Shown: positions 17,450-27,928, counted from the first letter of the stretch. The stretch is DNA of 64,000 bases from Bacteroidales bacterium (GCA_014800895.1 JAAVFG010000022.1:59339-123338), one strand, 5' to 3'. Numbers and translations: made by a program. Notes: generated by a model not told the origin, from the letters alone.

Positions 17450-19417
17450 TTACCAAAGGATTACTCTCTCTTCCTCAGGGCGATACATCTTATCTCCCTC
17501 TTTGATGTTGAAAGCTTCAAAGAAAGGAGCAAGGTTACGGAGAGTTACATTGACCCGATTCCTACCCAAAGAATGAGGATCGGATTTTGTACGGTCTAAA
17601 ATCTCCGCCTCTCTGATATTATCAGCCCAGACATTTGCATAAGCGAGATAAAAGCGTTGGATAGGGGAGAGTCCATCTATATCTATCATTTCCTCCTTAT
17701 CTCTTGAATCAAGATAAGCACTCAGAGCCACACGGAGCCCACCCTGATCAGCAATATTCTCGCCCAAAGTGAAGCGTCCGTTGGCATATACCCCCGGAGC
17801 CACCTCAACCTGATTGAATTGCTCAACCAATTTGTCGGCGAGAGCATTGAATTTCTCAGCATCCTCTTTCTTCCACCATTCATTAAGATTGCCATGCTTG
17901 TCATATTGACGACCTGAGTCGTCAAACCCATGAGTCATCTCATGGCCGATCACGACACCGATGGCCCCATAATTTAGTGCATCATCAGCCTTAGCATCAA
18001 AATAGGGGGACTGAAGGATACCTGCCGGGAAACATATCTCATTTGTAGTCGGATTATAATAGGCATTAACCGTCTGGGGATACATGTGCCATTCCTCCTT
18101 ATCTACCGGTTTGAGGAGTTTTGAATAATTATCTTTCGCATACCATTCGGATGCACGAAGAAGATTTTCATTATAGCTGAGGTTGGGATCAATGTCAATC
18201 TCCGAATAGTCTTTCCATTTATCAGGGTATCCGATCTTTACAGAGAAGGTGGAAAGTTTATCAAGCGCTTTCTCTTTAGTTTCTTCAGACATCCACGTCA
18301 GTTCCTTAATATGTTTGCCTAACGCGGTTTTTAAATTATTGACAAGGCGAAGCATATATTTCTTATTCTCTTCCGGAAAATACTTTTCCACATAGAGCTT
18401 TCCTACAGCTTCCCCGAACATTGAGTTGGCAACCCCCATAGCACGTTTCCAGAGAGGAGTCTCCTCCTCAACTCCCGACATAACTTTGGAAAATTCGAAA
18501 GAGGCATCATAAAACGCATCACCAATAGAATCTCCCGCTCCGTCAATTACATCAAGGATCATGAGGTCTTTCCATTCTCTTTCAGTGAGGGTGGGAAGAA
18601 AATCATTTAGAAATTCAAAGAATTTTGGAGACACGATATTAACTTTCTCCAAATTTTCTATACCAATGCCATTGAAATAACGATCCCAATTAACGTTAGG
18701 GTAAGCATTACGGAGTTGCTCCATAGTCATGAGATTATAACGGGCGAGAGGGTTTCTACGCTCTTCGCGTGTCATCTTATGCTCGGCAAAGAGTGTCTCA
18801 ACTCTGATTAAGGTATTCCATATTCTTTGTCGAGCCTCCTCATCATATCCGGCGAGTTGAAGGATGCGTCTGATATATTTCTCATACGCTTTCATCACCT
18901 CCTCGTTGCGCTCATTTTTCTCGATATAATAATCGCGGTCGCCAAGCCCGAGTCCAACCTCGCCTACATGCATGATATTTTTATCCGAGTCTTTGGGATC
19001 AGAACCGACACCCGTACCAAAGAAAGGTGATCCTATGCCTAAATGCATCCATGCCACAAGGTCGGTAAAGTCTTTCTGCTCAGCCTTCTCAATTCTTTCA
19101 ATAAGAGGAAGAATAGGAGCAATCCCGATCTCGTTGATGCGTTTTCTATCCAATCCCATGTTATAGAGATCAGATACTTTCTGCGCAATAGTACCATGAA
19201 TTTTCGCATCCGGATTTTCACTTAATGTAGTGATTAATTCCTTTAGCTGTTTTCTTGCGTTTTCCCGAAGGAGATCAAATGTGCCGAAACGTGCATATTC
19301 ACCCTCCAAAGGATGATTTTTCTTCCACCCTCCGCATGCATATAGATAGAAGTCCTCTTTAGGATCTATATTTGTGTCAAGATTGGTAAGCTCAATCCCA
19401 TATTTTTTTTCTTTCAT
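17450..19417 (-). CDS. pepO: M13-family (neprilysin/PepO-like) zinc metallopeptidase
   Basis: 655 residues from the ATG at 19417 (MKEKKYGIEL); a longer in-frame start at 19471 would run into the upstream gene's end and add unrelated residues. The zinc site HEMTH near residues 490-494 (GVVIGHEMTHGFDD) and ENIADQGGL with the third ligand are intact, as is the N-terminal FYLYACGGW block of the family. No signal peptide is visible, so a cytoplasmic oligopeptidase is more likely than a secreted one. The start lies 14 bases after the ABC-F stop codon, suggesting co-transcription. Confidence 0.92.
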   Translation of the reverse strand: MKEKKYGIELTNLDTNIDPKEDFYLYACGGWKKNHPLEGEYARFGTFDLLRENARKQLKELITTLSENPDAKIHGTIAQKVSDLYNMGLDRKRINEIGIAPILPLIERIEKAEQKDFTDLVAWMHLGIGSPFFGTGVGSDPKDSDKNIMHVGEVGLGLGDRDYYIEKNERNEEVMKAYEKYIRRILQLAGYDEEARQRIWNTLIRVETLFAEHKMTREERRNPLARYNLMTMEQLRNAYPNVNWDRYFNGIGIENLEKVNIVSPKFFEFLNDFLPTLTEREWKDLMILDVIDGAGDSIGDAFYDASFEFSKVMSGVEEETPLWKRAMGVANSMFGEAVGKLYVEKYFPEENKKYMLRLVNNLKTALGKHIKELTWMSEETKEKALDKLSTFSVKIGYPDKWKDYSEIDIDPNLSYNENLLRASEWYAKDNYSKLLKPVDKEEWHMYPQTVNAYYNPTTNEICFPAGILQSPYFDAKADDALNYGAIGVVIGHEMTHGFDDSGRQYDKHGNLNEWWKKEDAEKFNALADKLVEQFNQVEVAPGVYANGRFTLGENIADQGGLRVALSAYLDSRDKEEMIDIDGLSPIQRFYLAYANVWADNIREAEILDRTKSDPHSLGRNRVNVTLRNLAPFFEAFNIKEGDKMYRPEEERVILW

Positions 19418-19431
19418 AGCTTTCTTCAAAA

Positions 19432-21372
19432 TTAATTCAGTTCCTCCAACTCTATTTGTGCCATTTCCCATTGGCTCATAGCTTCCTCGAGAGAGGTCTG
19501 GATATTCTCATATTGCGAGAGCGTCTCGGGAGAAGCATCGCCGGAAGCGATTTTTCCCTCAATTTCCTTCTGAGACTTCTCCAAATTGCCGATTTCCTCC
19601 TCCCATTTCTTTACATTTTTCTCCGCCCTGCTCCGTTGGCGCTGTCTTTCCTTCTGTTCGGCATAGTTCAGTTTTCCGGTGTTTTCGGATTCCTCTTCAA
19701 CATTTGCGGTTTGAGTATTATTAGCTGTTGGAGATGAGGAAAGTTTCTCAAGCTCCTGAAGATTCTGCATCTTTTTCTTCTGAAGAAAATCAAAGATACC
19801 TCCAAGATTCTCACGCACCTTTCCTCCGCCGAACTCATATACCTTGTCAACAAGACCATCAAGGAAATAACGATCGTGACTGACTACTACTACTGTTCCG
19901 TCAAACTCCTTGAGGGCAGCTTTCAGGATATCTTTGGTGCGCATGTCCAAGTGATTGGTCGGCTCGTCAAGGATAAGAAAATTGACCGGCTCAAGAAGAA
20001 GACGGATCATAGCCAATCTCGTTTTCTCTCCGCCGGATAGCACTTTCACCTTTTTTTGGGAAGCTTCGCCTCCAAACATGAACGCACCGAGAATATCATT
20101 TATACGAGTGCGGATATCACCGGTTGCCACGTTATCGATTGTGTCAAAAACGGAGATTTCACCATCAAGAAGTTGTGCCTGATTCTGAGCAAAATATCCA
20201 ATCTTTACGTTATGACCGATTTTCAGATTGCCATCATAAGGGATCTGATTCATTATACATTTTACAAGGGTTGACTTACCCTCACCGTTCTTTCCGACAA
20301 AAGCAACTTTCTCTCCTCGCTTTATAGTAAGGTCAACACCTGAGAAAACAGTATGCTCTCCATAACTCTTCCCTAAGTTCTCCACAATCACGGGATAATC
20401 TCCCGATCTTTCAGCCGGTGGAAATTTGAGGCGCAGCCGGGAGTTATCCACCTCATCAACTTCGATAGGAATTATTTTTTCAAGTTGCTTTATACGGCTC
20501 TGTACTTGATTGGACTTTGTCGGCTTGTAGCGGAAACGCTCAATGAAATCCTGAAGTTCGGCAATCTGTTTCTGTTGGTTTTCATAAGCTCGTTTCTGTT
20601 GCTCTACTCTTTCCACTCTAAGGTCAACAAATTTGGAGTAGTTCACCTTATAGTCATAAGCCTTCCCGCAGGATATCTCAATCGTGCGCGAGGTCACGTT
20701 ATCAAGAAATGTACGGTCATGGCTTACAAGAACAACAGCCTTTGCTTTGGTCTGCATGAAATTCTCGAGCCATTGTATGGATTCTATGTCAAGGTGATTT
20801 GTCGGCTCGTCAAGGAGAAGGACAGCCGGATTTTTAAGGAGTATCTTTGCCAGCTCTATACGCATACGCCATCCTCCGGAGAATTCCGATGTGGAACGGT
20901 TAAAATCCGCGCGTGAGAAGCCAAGACCCTGAAGGGTTTTCTCAATCTCTCCTTCAAAATTCTCTCCTCCCTCAATACGTATACGCTCATTAAGATATTC
21001 TATTTTTTCAATGAGTCTGGAGTATTCCTCTGATTCATAATCATCTCTCTCTGCCAATTCCTGTGAGAGTTTATCCACTTCTCCTCGCAAAGAATCAAGC
21101 GAGGAGAAAGCTTTCTTAGTCTCTTCAATGAGAGTAGTGTCGTCTGCCAGTTGCATTTGCTGGGGAAGGTATCCGATCGTTATCTCATTTGGTTTGGAGA
21201 TATTACCCGAAGTAGGCTCCTGCAATCCTGCCAGAATCTTGAGCATGGTGGATTTGCCGGCACCATTCTTACCGACTAAGGCAATCTTATCATTCTTGTT
21301 TATGACAAAACTTATATCGTCAAATAGAGGGCGAGCTGAAAATTCAACCCCTAAGTTATTAATAGAAACCAT
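19432..21372 (-). CDS. ABC-F family ATPase
   Basis: 646 residues. Two ATP-binding cassettes with Walker A GKNGAGKST (~34-42) and GKNGEGKST (~360), each with an SGG signature and a LLDEPTNHLD-type Walker B; the linker between them contains the charged region around RFRYKPTKS typical of ABC-F proteins. The C-terminal ~100 residues form a charged coiled coil. No membrane segments. ABC-F proteins bind the ribosomal E site, and some protect against antibiotics; which subtype this is cannot be told here. A -7 promoter element ends only 4 bases before the ATG. Confidence 0.92.
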   Translation of the reverse strand: MVSINNLGVEFSARPLFDDISFVINKNDKIALVGKNGAGKSTMLKILAGLQEPTSGNISKPNEITIGYLPQQMQLADDTTLIEETKKAFSSLDSLRGEVDKLSQELAERDDYESEEYSRLIEKIEYLNERIRIEGGENFEGEIEKTLQGLGFSRADFNRSTSEFSGGWRMRIELAKILLKNPAVLLLDEPTNHLDIESIQWLENFMQTKAKAVVLVSHDRTFLDNVTSRTIEISCGKAYDYKVNYSKFVDLRVERVEQQKRAYENQQKQIAELQDFIERFRYKPTKSNQVQSRIKQLEKIIPIEVDEVDNSRLRLKFPPAERSGDYPVIVENLGKSYGEHTVFSGVDLTIKRGEKVAFVGKNGEGKSTLVKCIMNQIPYDGNLKIGHNVKIGYFAQNQAQLLDGEISVFDTIDNVATGDIRTRINDILGAFMFGGEASQKKVKVLSGGEKTRLAMIRLLLEPVNFLILDEPTNHLDMRTKDILKAALKEFDGTVVVVSHDRYFLDGLVDKVYEFGGGKVRENLGGIFDFLQKKKMQNLQELEKLSSSPTANNTQTANVEEESENTGKLNYAEQKERQRQRSRAEKNVKKWEEEIGNLEKSQKEIEGKIASGDASPETLSQYENIQTSLEEAMSQWEMAQIELEELN

Positions 21373-21376
21373 ATCG

Positions 21377-21384
21377 CAAAATTA
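21377..21384 (-). promoter_or_regulatory. -7 promoter element of the ABC-F gene
   Basis: Read on the minus strand the sequence is TAATTTTG, ending 4 bases before the start codon. The predicted transcript start coincides with the ATG, which suggests a leaderless mRNA. Its -33 region overlaps the groEL terminator. Confidence 0.5.
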
Positions 21385-21385
21385 C

Positions 21386-21420
21386 ATAAAAAAGCGCAGA
21401 TGAGAAACCCATCCGCGCTC
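21386..21420 (-). terminator. Terminator of groES-groEL
   Basis: On the minus strand AGCGCGGATG pairs with CATCTGCGCT (one mismatch, loop GTTTCT), followed by TTTTTT. It lies 50 bases after the groEL stop. Confidence 0.8.
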
Positions 21421-21469
21421 TTTTACTCTATCAAGTGGAATGAAAAGTCATCATTCCAGAATTTTTATA

Positions 21470-23140
<1,671 letters not shown>

Positions 23141-23168
23141 TTATAAAAATGAAGTAATGGGAGGGAGA

Positions 23169-23441
23169 TCAGCCAACGATAGCGAGAACATCGCTCTGGC
23201 GCATCATGAGGTATTTCACGCCCTCAAATTCAATCTCAGTTCCGGCATATTTGCCATAGAGAACCACATCTCCTTCTTTAAGGATCATCTCCTCATCCTT
23301 TGAACCGTTGCCGACAGCGACAACTTTGCCCTTAAGGGGTTTCTCCTTTGCAGAGTCAGGGATGATGATACCTGCCATAGTCACTTCTTCCGCAGCAGTA
23401 GGCTCAATGAGCACACGGTCTGATAACGGTCTGATATTCAT
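23169..23441 (-). CDS. groES: Co-chaperonin GroES (10 kDa)
   Basis: 90 residues. The start MNIRPLSDRVLIEP, the mobile-loop region around EEVTMAGIIIPDSAKEKP and the end VLYGKYAGTEIEFEGVKYL are typical. It caps the GroEL ring. It is the first gene of the operon. Its upstream region holds a candidate promoter at 23531-23538 and an inverted repeat at 23485-23506 that is not CIRCE. Confidence 0.97.
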   Translation of the reverse strand: MNIRPLSDRVLIEPTAAEEVTMAGIIIPDSAKEKPLKGKVVAVGNGSKDEEMILKEGDVVLYGKYAGTEIEFEGVKYLMMRQSDVLAIVG

Positions 23442-23484
23442 TTCGATTTTAAGTTTTATTTGTTATTTATAATTTCTATCTGTT

Positions 23485-23506
23485 ACGGTAAGGTAAATCC
23501 TACCGT
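23485..23506 (-). promoter_or_regulatory. Operator-like inverted repeat in the groES leader
   Basis: ACGGTAAGGT and ATCCTACCGT pair at 8 of 10 positions around AA, with perfect outer hexamers ACGGTA/TACCGT. It lies downstream of the predicted transcript start and 44 bases before the groES ATG. It does not match CIRCE (TTAGCACTC-N9-GAGTGCTAA). A heat-shock repressor site or an RNA hairpin are both possible. Confidence 0.4.
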
Positions 23507-23530
23507 GTATTATACTTGCAAATAGCGTGC

Positions 23531-23538
23531 CAAAAATA
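23531..23538 (-). promoter_or_regulatory. -7 promoter element of groES-groEL
   Basis: On the minus strand TATTTTTG matches TAnnTTTG. It predicts a start near 23525 and a leader of about 84 nt carrying the inverted repeat at 23485-23506. Confidence 0.45.
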
Positions 23539-23560
23539 TTGCGGAATGATCCTGGACACA

Positions 23561-23596
23561 AAAAAGACAGTAAACAAAAGCTTGTCTACTGTCTTT
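23561..23596 (-). terminator. Terminator of the GH13 amylase gene (bidirectional shape)
   Basis: AAAGACAGTA (23563-23572) pairs with TACTGTCTTT (23587-23596), and an inner ACAA/TTGT pair extends it. On the minus strand it is followed by TTTTTTG. It separates the amylase gene from the groES promoter. Confidence 0.75.
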
Positions 23597-23606
23597 AGAA
23601 CAATTT

Positions 23607-23637
23607 CCCGACCCTAAAAGTTTTTAGGTGTTCCGGG
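23607..23637. repeat. Second hairpin after the amylase gene
   Basis: CCTAAAA (23613-23619) and TTTTAGG (23622-23628) pair, with CCCG/CGGG outside. It lies between the amylase stop and the terminator. It may add to termination or protect the mRNA 3' end. Confidence 0.4.
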
Positions 23638-23675
23638 GCTATAGAATACTCAATTATCTATAGGAAAGGTTACAA

Positions 23676-25109
23676 TTATTTTTGAAGGATATATGTACGG
23701 TGGGGGGCTGCGATGCCAAAGAGAACACCTTTCTTCACCTTAAATTCCTTTTTGTAAACTACATCCTTATATGTCCCGTCCGGGAGACCTGTGGGAAGCT
23801 TAACGAAATTGGCAAAGTTGCCGATATTTACAATAGCCGCCCCTTTATTGCCACGGTTTACAAGAAGCACAGCACCATCATTTGAGAACTGAAGATCCTC
23901 CTTCTGACCATCCATCGCTTTTCGGAATTTATTTACAGCCACAACTTCGGGGTGCATATACTCATCGTTACCTTTCGCGCCAAGTACGTTATTACCATAA
24001 TAGTTATCGCGTGTGCTTCCGGCAGGACGGGAGAAGAAGAGGGGAGTGGAATTCTGACGGGCAGTAATCCAAACCCATCCTGTACGGATCTGGTCATCTG
24101 TCAGGTGAGCGGATTCGTGATGATTGCAATATGTGTCATGACTTTCCACCCAGCTTACAAGAAACTCCGGAGCGGCATCATGGCGCCAGTTCTGAAGGTC
24201 AAAGCCGTTAGCTGTCCCTTTCTCAAGAGCCTCACGAAGGACATAGCCATAACCGGAAGCTGTCTGTCCCATGTAATCGGCATACTCCTTCTCCGGCACA
24301 TTTTTATCCTGAAGCACCTCTCCATATACAAAGAGATCATCATAGGGGAGTGCGAGCTTTACGCCTTTAACGCTCTTGCGACCTGTAGCTACATCCCAAA
24401 AATCATTCTCCTTTACGCCTGCAGCTGCATCTACGGGGTCGGAATGAACGCCGATATGTTTTGCAGTGTCATAACGGAAACCGCGAACACCCATATGCAG
24501 AAGTTCATTTACGAATTCCATATAGTATTTCTGGAAATCGGGATTCTCGGTGTTTACATCAGGAAGACCACCACAGCCCATGAGGGTACACTCACGACGG
24601 TCATTGTAGTCGACGATAGGGGTGAGACCATTCGTATGGAACATTTTTTCTCGACCTCCGACTGCTTTGTAGAAATCCTCGCTGACTGCGTCAGTGTCAA
24701 AAGCTGTGTGATTAGGGAGGACATCAACAATCACTTTCAGATTATATTTGGCGGCAGAGTCGAGCATCTCCTGCATCTGAGCCTTTGTTCCGAGGATATT
24801 GTTTCCGATGGTCCAGGCGGTAGGCTGATAGTAATAATACCAGTTGCCTTCGGTCACTTTCTCGTCAAAGATTTTCTTACCGCTACCTTCCGGAGCGTAA
24901 CATGCCTGTACGGGTGAGGTCTGAATCATGGTGAACCCCGCATCAGCAATACTTTTCATATTGCGTGCTATCTCGGGGAAATTCCAGCTCCATACGTGCA
25001 TGATGGTTTCAGTGTTGACAGCATCCGGATTAACTGTCATTCTATCTTTTGCCAGAGAGGGCATAAGAGGAAGGAGGAGAGCCGGGAGTGCTAAAACGGC
25101 TTTTTTCAT
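23676..25109 (-). CDS. Secreted GH13 alpha-amylase
   Basis: 477 residues with a clear signal peptide (MKKAVLALPALLLPLMPSLA). GH13 motifs in order: VIVDVLPNHT (~127-135), GVRGFRYDTAKHIG with nucleophile Asp214, VYGEVLQ with acid/base Glu264, and SWVESHDTY with Asp325. A C-terminal beta-sandwich domain follows the barrel. The length and motifs fit alpha-amylases acting on starch or glycogen outside the cytoplasm. It has no SusC/D neighbours, so it is not part of a visible polysaccharide utilisation locus. Confidence 0.9.
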   Translation of the reverse strand: MKKAVLALPALLLPLMPSLAKDRMTVNPDAVNTETIMHVWSWNFPEIARNMKSIADAGFTMIQTSPVQACYAPEGSGKKIFDEKVTEGNWYYYYQPTAWTIGNNILGTKAQMQEMLDSAAKYNLKVIVDVLPNHTAFDTDAVSEDFYKAVGGREKMFHTNGLTPIVDYNDRRECTLMGCGGLPDVNTENPDFQKYYMEFVNELLHMGVRGFRYDTAKHIGVHSDPVDAAAGVKENDFWDVATGRKSVKGVKLALPYDDLFVYGEVLQDKNVPEKEYADYMGQTASGYGYVLREALEKGTANGFDLQNWRHDAAPEFLVSWVESHDTYCNHHESAHLTDDQIRTGWVWITARQNSTPLFFSRPAGSTRDNYYGNNVLGAKGNDEYMHPEVVAVNKFRKAMDGQKEDLQFSNDGAVLLVNRGNKGAAIVNIGNFANFVKLPTGLPDGTYKDVVYKKEFKVKKGVLFGIAAPHRTYILQK

Positions 25110-25249
25110 GTCTTATATTTTACAGTTAAGCTTATTATTAGATATGATATGTAAAGGTATAATTTTTTTCTTGCATTAACAAAAATGAGTGGTGATAATT
25201 AAAAAAAGAGTGGGAAATATGCCAAAATTGATAAAATTAAAGAAAAAAT

Positions 25250-25376
25250 GAAAATTTTTTATGTTTTATAGCATTGTTTTTAAAAATAATTATTAACTTT
25301 GCAATGAGTTTTTCATGGTATTAGATTTTAAGGTTAACGCAAGATTGGTTGTCGGGATGACAATCAATTTTTTTTT
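25250..25376 (+). ncRNA. Repeat cassette copy A: promoter, ~70-nt RNA and intrinsic terminator
   Basis: This 127-bp block is nearly identical to 30615-30740. It contains TTG at 25274, the -7 box TAACTTTG at 25294-25301, a short transcribed region, and a terminator stem ATTGGTTGTC (25344-25353) / GACAATCAAT (25359-25368) followed by nine T. From 25292 to the terminator the copies differ only by one internal base and by T-run length. The transcript would be about 70 nt. A six-codon reading frame ATG..TAG at 25304-25324 (MSFSWY) starts at the predicted transcript start; in copy B its start is GTG. It is either a small RNA gene or an attenuating leader for the nitroreductase gene, for which I see no other promoter. 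Confidence 0.65.
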
Positions 25377-25430
25377 GACCCTACTTCAGATGTACCTAAA
25401 CCTGATTTTCTTTAATATGTTGTAATGTCA

Positions 25431-25451
25431 GAAGAGGTAAGAAGCCTCTTC
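25431..25451 (+). repeat. Small hairpin between cassette A and the nitroreductase gene
   Basis: GAAGAGG and CCTCTTC pair around TAAGAAG. It has no T-run. It lies in the 160-bp stretch after the cassette terminator, which otherwise holds nothing recognisable. Confidence 0.4.
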
Positions 25452-25534
25452 AATTTCAGAGAGAGTTTTGAACTCAAAAGAGAGATTGCCATAATTAATA
25501 GGCTTGGCAATTTCAGATTATCAAGTATACGACT

Positions 25535-26329
25535 ATGAATATACAAGACATTATAGAAAAGCGAGTGTCTGTAAGGACATTTAATGAAAACAGGACCATT
25601 CCTCAAAACGATATAGCGACTTTAGAGCAAGCGATAGCTTCTGTGAAGACTCCTTTTAAGGGTGATTACAAAATCGAGCTTAAGAAATTCGATTTGAAAG
25701 GTCCTCAGAGTCCAAGCACTTATGGTACTATCTCAGGAGCCTCATGGTATCTTCTGATGGGGATAGCAGACAATGAGCTCTCCGCTCTTACGGCAGGATA
25801 TGCAATGGAGGAGGTAGTGCTTAAAGCGACAGAATTAGGATTGGGAACCTGCTGGATGGCTCTGACGTTTAAGGGCTCTGACTTTGCCAAGGAGGCGCAA
25901 TTTGATGAAGCCACTCCATTGAAAATAATCTCTCCTGTTGGTTATGCAGCCGAAAAGAGGAGATTTATGGAGTCAATTACCCGTGTGTCACTCGGCAGTT
26001 CTAAAAGGAAGAAGATGAAAGATCTCTTCTCGGAAGCTGAATTTGGTAAGGAGGTTGCTGAGGATAATGTCTTCTACAAAGCTTTAGAGATGATGAGACT
26101 CGCCCCCTCTGCGAAAAACACCCAGCCTTGGAGGGCACTGGTAGAGGGCAACTCTATATGGTTCTACTATATCGCCAAGACCGAAGCGGCTGTTCTTGAT
26201 CTTGGAATTGGTCTTTCACACTTTGAGCTGACTATGAAGGCTGAAGGTAAGACAGGAGTCTGGAGCGATGCTAAGGATGCTCCCATGCATGAGGATTATA
26301 TACCGATGGTGAAGTATACATTGCAGTAG
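25535..26329 (+). CDS. TM1586-type nitroreductase-family protein
   Basis: 264 residues. The start IIEKRVSVRTFNENR and the later ELGLGTCWMALTFKGSDFA are typical of the nitroreductase fold; a second half-domain with MMRLAPSAKNTQPWRALV and LDLGIGLSHFELTMK completes the single-chain duplicated arrangement of the TM1586 subgroup. These proteins bind FMN and reduce unknown substrates with NAD(P)H. The gene lies 159 bases after the terminator of cassette A, so its expression may depend on read-through. A 44-bp palindromic terminator follows. Confidence 0.8.
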   Translation: MNIQDIIEKRVSVRTFNENRTIPQNDIATLEQAIASVKTPFKGDYKIELKKFDLKGPQSPSTYGTISGASWYLLMGIADNELSALTAGYAMEEVVLKATELGLGTCWMALTFKGSDFAKEAQFDEATPLKIISPVGYAAEKRRFMESITRVSLGSSKRKKMKDLFSEAEFGKEVAEDNVFYKALEMMRLAPSAKNTQPWRALVEGNSIWFYYIAKTEAAVLDLGIGLSHFELTMKAEGKTGVWSDAKDAPMHEDYIPMVKYTLQ

Positions 26330-26377
26330 TATAAGTCATCCATTGATTGGAAGATTTGCTCAATGAAATGAAGATAT

Positions 26378-26421
26378 AAGAAGAAAGATGCAGAATGAAT
26401 TCATTCTGCATCTTTCTTCTT
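26378..26421. terminator. Bidirectional terminator, 44-bp perfect palindrome
   Basis: AAGAAGAAAGATGCAGAATG... at 26378-26399 is exactly complementary to 26400-26421, with centre GAATTC and no loop bases. It lies between the convergent nitroreductase and LRR genes, and T-rich arm ends are present on both strands. Confidence 0.8.
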
Positions 26422-26442
26422 CGTGTGTCATATTCAGAACTT

Positions 26443-27867
26443 TTATCTGATTTCAATTTTACGTGTAACGGGGTTAATGACTAATTTACTCCCTGCAGCG
26501 GCTTTCCTTCCGGACAAATCATATCTTAAAGAGTTAGACGTACCCGAAGAGGAGAAGTCTTCAATACCGGATGACTCAGGATTGATAAATTGGAAGTTTG
26601 ACCATTCAGCAGCTTTTTTGTAAGCTAATTCAGCGCCTTTAGGAACAATCAGTGGCGCGTGAAAATAGGTGTACTGGTGAAAACCCTCCGCTCCTAAAAT
26701 GGGAGGAGTGGTTCTATTTACTTCAACTGTCTCAATATGCGGATTATTTGTGAAGGCACCTTGTCCTATTTCAGTGACAGAAGAGGGGATTACAACCTTA
26801 GTAATCCTTGAGTTACCACGGAAGGCGTAGGCTCCGATAGTGGTGACTCCCTGAGGAAGATTAATCTCCGACAGATTTGCATCATTAAAGGCTTCTTCGC
26901 CTATAGTCTTTAAAGAAGCGGGGAAAATAAATTCTTTGAGAGAAAAACAGTCGCCGAAAGCACTCTCCCCAATTGAAGTGACATGAGAGGGGAGTGTAAT
27001 CCATTCAAGTGATTCGCATTGGAAGAAAGTACGCTTAGGAACCACGGAAAGACTATTTGACCAAGTCACCTGTGATAGCTTGTCATTTCTTTCAAAAACA
27101 GATTCCCCCATTCTCCCGATATTTGCGGGCATAATTATATCGGTTATCACGATATTTCCGAAAAATGCAAAGTCACCAATACTATTTACTGAGGTCGGCA
27201 TGCTAATGGCAGAAAGCATGCTATTATCAGCAAAAGCCATTCTACCAATAGAGTTCATTTTAGCAGGTAATTTGAAGAATTCAACATCAGTCGCGCGAAA
27301 TGCCTCTTCTTCAATATCTATACAGTTCTGTGGGAGTTCTACATATTTTGGTAACTTTGCACAGTTAAAAGCATATTTGCCAATTTTTTTAAGCGTTGAT
27401 GGCCAGTTGATCATTTCCAGACTTCCACACCATGTGAAAGCACCTTCACCAATCTCAGTGAGATTTTTAGGAAGAGTAACCTCGGAAAGTTTAAGACACA
27501 TGGAGAAACAATCGTTACCGATAACTGTGACTTTAGAGGGTATGTTAACGGAACGCAACTCAAAACAATTGCAGAAAGCACCCTCCCTTAACTCAGTTAC
27601 TGATGAAGGGATAGTGACCGATGTCAACTTTTCCATATCAGAGAAAGCATATGCTCCGATTTGAGTGATTGGATAAGAGACGCCATTGATGGTGACTTTC
27701 GAAGGGATATCAAGTGTTTTCAAGGTCTTTTTCTTGATTACTTCAATTCGGGCAAACTTCTGGGACTTATTGTAGGCATACTTAAATGTATCATCCTCAT
27801 AGTTTGCCGCCAGAGAGTGGGATAAAGCGCAGCAAAAAAGAGAAAGTATAAAAATCAGTCTTTTCAT
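26443..27867 (-). CDS. Secreted leucine-rich repeat protein (LRR_5, BspA-like)
   Basis: 474 residues with signal peptide (MKRLIFILSLFCCALSHSLAA). From about residue 60 to 400 it consists of some 14 repeats of ~23 residues of the form IPSSVTEIGxxAFxxCxxLxxVT, the LRR_5 type first known from Tannerella BspA. The C-terminal end (YDLSGRKAAAGSKLVINP then RKIEIR) resembles the short tail domain on many exported Bacteroidales proteins. These proteins sit at or beyond the outer surface and often bind host proteins or other bacteria; the partner is unknown. Confidence 0.88.
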   Translation of the reverse strand: MKRLIFILSLFCCALSHSLAANYEDDTFKYAYNKSQKFARIEVIKKKTLKTLDIPSKVTINGVSYPITQIGAYAFSDMEKLTSVTIPSSVTELREGAFCNCFELRSVNIPSKVTVIGNDCFSMCLKLSEVTLPKNLTEIGEGAFTWCGSLEMINWPSTLKKIGKYAFNCAKLPKYVELPQNCIDIEEEAFRATDVEFFKLPAKMNSIGRMAFADNSMLSAISMPTSVNSIGDFAFFGNIVITDIIMPANIGRMGESVFERNDKLSQVTWSNSLSVVPKRTFFQCESLEWITLPSHVTSIGESAFGDCFSLKEFIFPASLKTIGEEAFNDANLSEINLPQGVTTIGAYAFRGNSRITKVVIPSSVTEIGQGAFTNNPHIETVEVNRTTPPILGAEGFHQYTYFHAPLIVPKGAELAYKKAAEWSNFQFINPESSGIEDFSSSGTSNSLRYDLSGRKAAAGSKLVINPVTRKIEIR

Positions 27868-27928
27868 TTACTTTTGGTTGAATTATTAAGTATTATAGTT
27901 AGTGATCCAAATAAATCATAGATGGATT

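Noticed and set aside
23485..23506. CIRCE element for HrcA
   Set aside because: The dyad does not match the CIRCE sequence or spacing.
23952..24917. 321-codon frame on the plus strand
   Set aside because: It is antisense to the GH13 amylase gene, whose catalytic motifs are all intact.
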